Shown: positions 45,076 through 46,286 of the stretch, piece by piece | Layout: every line of letters begins with the position of its first letter | How positions within the stretch are numbered: position 1 is the stretch's first letter | From: Candidatus Berkelbacteria bacterium Licking1014_7 | Lineage (GTDB): Bacteria > Patescibacteriota > UBA1384 > GWA2-35-9 > CG2-30-39-44 | Length of the DNA stretch: 46,286 nucleotides | Assembly: GCA_007376535.1 (NCBI GenBank) | Contig: VMGK01000009.1 | Location: 1 to 46,286, forward strand | Direction: 5' to 3' | Notes under the pieces: generated by a model | What the model was told of the DNA's origin: nothing | What the model saw: only the letters and a program-made list of their open reading frames with translations | Databases searched by the model: none | Translations under genes and position numbers: made by a program

Positions 45076-46146
45076 TTAATTGAAACTTTTGACTTTTGAC
45101 TTTTGACTTTTGACTAATACGAGCCCGGCGCCCAATGCCACCATCAGCGCCACAAGCCACAGCGCCGCTTGAACTTTTCCGCCGGTGCGGGTTGATAATG
45201 CTATCATACCAAAAATCGCCGCAATCGCATACATTACAAGGACCGTCTGCCGTTGGGAAAAACCGATTGCCAGAAAGCGATGATGAAGATGCAGTTTATC
45301 CGCTTGCCAAGGCGCTTTCTTACTCATAAGCCGACGGCTAATCACCCAAAAAGCGTCTAAAATCGGCAGTCCCAGAACCAAGGCGGCCGTCGCTAATTTT
45401 CCGCCGGAAATTATGGCAAAAATCGCCAGCATAAAACCCAAAAACATACTGCCGCTGTCGCCCAGAAAAATTTTGGCGGGATTGAAATTAAGGACTAAAA
45501 ATCCCACACAGACACCGGCTAAGATAAACGCCAGATTAGCGGTGGAAAATTGATTGACAAACGGCGCCAGCGATAAAAAACCAAGGATAACGCTCGCGAT
45601 CCCGGAAATCCCGACTGCCAGCCCGTCAATCCCGTCTAACCAGTTGACCACATTGATAATCAGCACAATCCACAGCGGCACAAACAAATATGTCCAGTTT
45701 CCCAATTCAATGTTTAAGCCGCCCAAGGGGTTGGCAAACCAATGGATTTTTATGCCAAAAGCCACGATAATTATTCCTGCCAAAAAATGGAAAATTAGTT
45801 TAGTCCCTGGCTTTAACCCTTTAATATCATCCCAAATTCCCGCTCCCAGCAAAAGAAGCGAACCCAAAAATACGCCCAATAAATTCTTATCAATCCCTAA
45901 ATATTTTTCAGCGACAAAAGTGATTGACGAACGATCAAGAAAATAAATTGTCCCAACTATTAGCCAAAATGCCAGCCAGACCGCCACCCCGCCCAACCGC
46001 ACCACGGGTTTGGTGTGAATTTTTCGCTGGCTGGGCTTGTCTAACCACCCAAAAACCAAACTAACTTTTTTTATCTTCCAAGTTAAAAACGCTGACACAA
46101 CCGCTCCAAAACTAAACAAAATCAAGTAATAAATCCATTGGTTCAT
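45076..46146 (-). CDS. MraY/WecA-family undecaprenyl-phosphate glycosyl-1-phosphate transferase
   Basis: IHTKPVVRLGGVAVWLAF, NVVNWLDGIDGLAVGISG, FNPAKIFLGDSGSMFLGFMLA, LHLHHRFLAIGFSQRQTV. Confidence 0.94.
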   Translation of the reverse strand: MNQWIYYLILFSFGAVVSAFLTWKIKKVSLVFGWLDKPSQRKIHTKPVVRLGGVAVWLAFWLIVGTIYFLDRSSITFVAEKYLGIDKNLLGVFLGSLLLLGAGIWDDIKGLKPGTKLIFHFLAGIIIVAFGIKIHWFANPLGGLNIELGNWTYLFVPLWIVLIINVVNWLDGIDGLAVGISGIASVILGFLSLAPFVNQFSTANLAFILAGVCVGFLVLNFNPAKIFLGDSGSMFLGFMLAIFAIISGGKLATAALVLGLPILDAFWVISRRLMSKKAPWQADKLHLHHRFLAIGFSQRQTVLVMYAIAAIFGMIALSTRTGGKVQAALWLVALMVALGAGLVLVKSQKSKVKSFN

Positions 46147-46286
46147 GTTTTCAGTATAACAGAATATACACAACTTACGCAAAGGCGTTGTCAGCGCAAT
46201 ATAGTAATGTCACATTAATTGCAAAATAGAAATGTCACATTCTTTCCACTAAGATAAAGAAAAAATAACTTAGTTGGGAGGATAAA

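Noticed and set aside
1-46286. CRISPR array or rRNA genes
   Set aside because: No regularly spaced direct repeats with unique spacers and no recognisable rRNA sequence were seen on reading.

Overview
This 46.3 kb window looks like a Candidate Phyla Radiation (Patescibacteria, Parcubacteria-like) chromosome. That placement is inferred from the gene complement, compact A/T-rich genes and low-complexity spacers. Housekeeping genes include lepA, murJ, ftsH, gltX, rplS (L19), rpmA (L27), dnaE, trxB, a MraY/WecA-type transferase, an L,D-transpeptidase, a CAP-domain protein, a DivIC/FtsB-like protein and four tRNAs. There is also a group 3b-type [NiFe] (sulf)hydrogenase cluster (beta, gamma, delta, alpha) with hypC, and very large secreted surface proteins. 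The most interesting accessory signals are: (1) a 457-aa intein with LAGLIDADG-like motifs inside the FtsH AAA+ domain; (2) two REP-associated tyrosine transposases (RAYTs), each bracketed by its own perfect palindrome family, plus a solo palindrome behind the hydrogenase and a third palindrome family with no transposase in the window; (3) palindromic repeats that appear to have become coding sequence in LepA and at the C-termini of FtsH, L27, L19, YraN and a glycosyltransferase; (4) a decayed diversity-generating-retroelement-like reverse transcriptase C-terminus next to a lectin/DUF1566-like fragment; (5) a duplicated, synonymously diverged LepA N-terminus forming an overlapping upstream ORF; (6) a hydrogenase large subunit that ends exactly at the usual processing site; and (7) a peroxiredoxin lacking its peroxidatic Cys. 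All calls come from reading the sequence and ORF translations. No database search was run.
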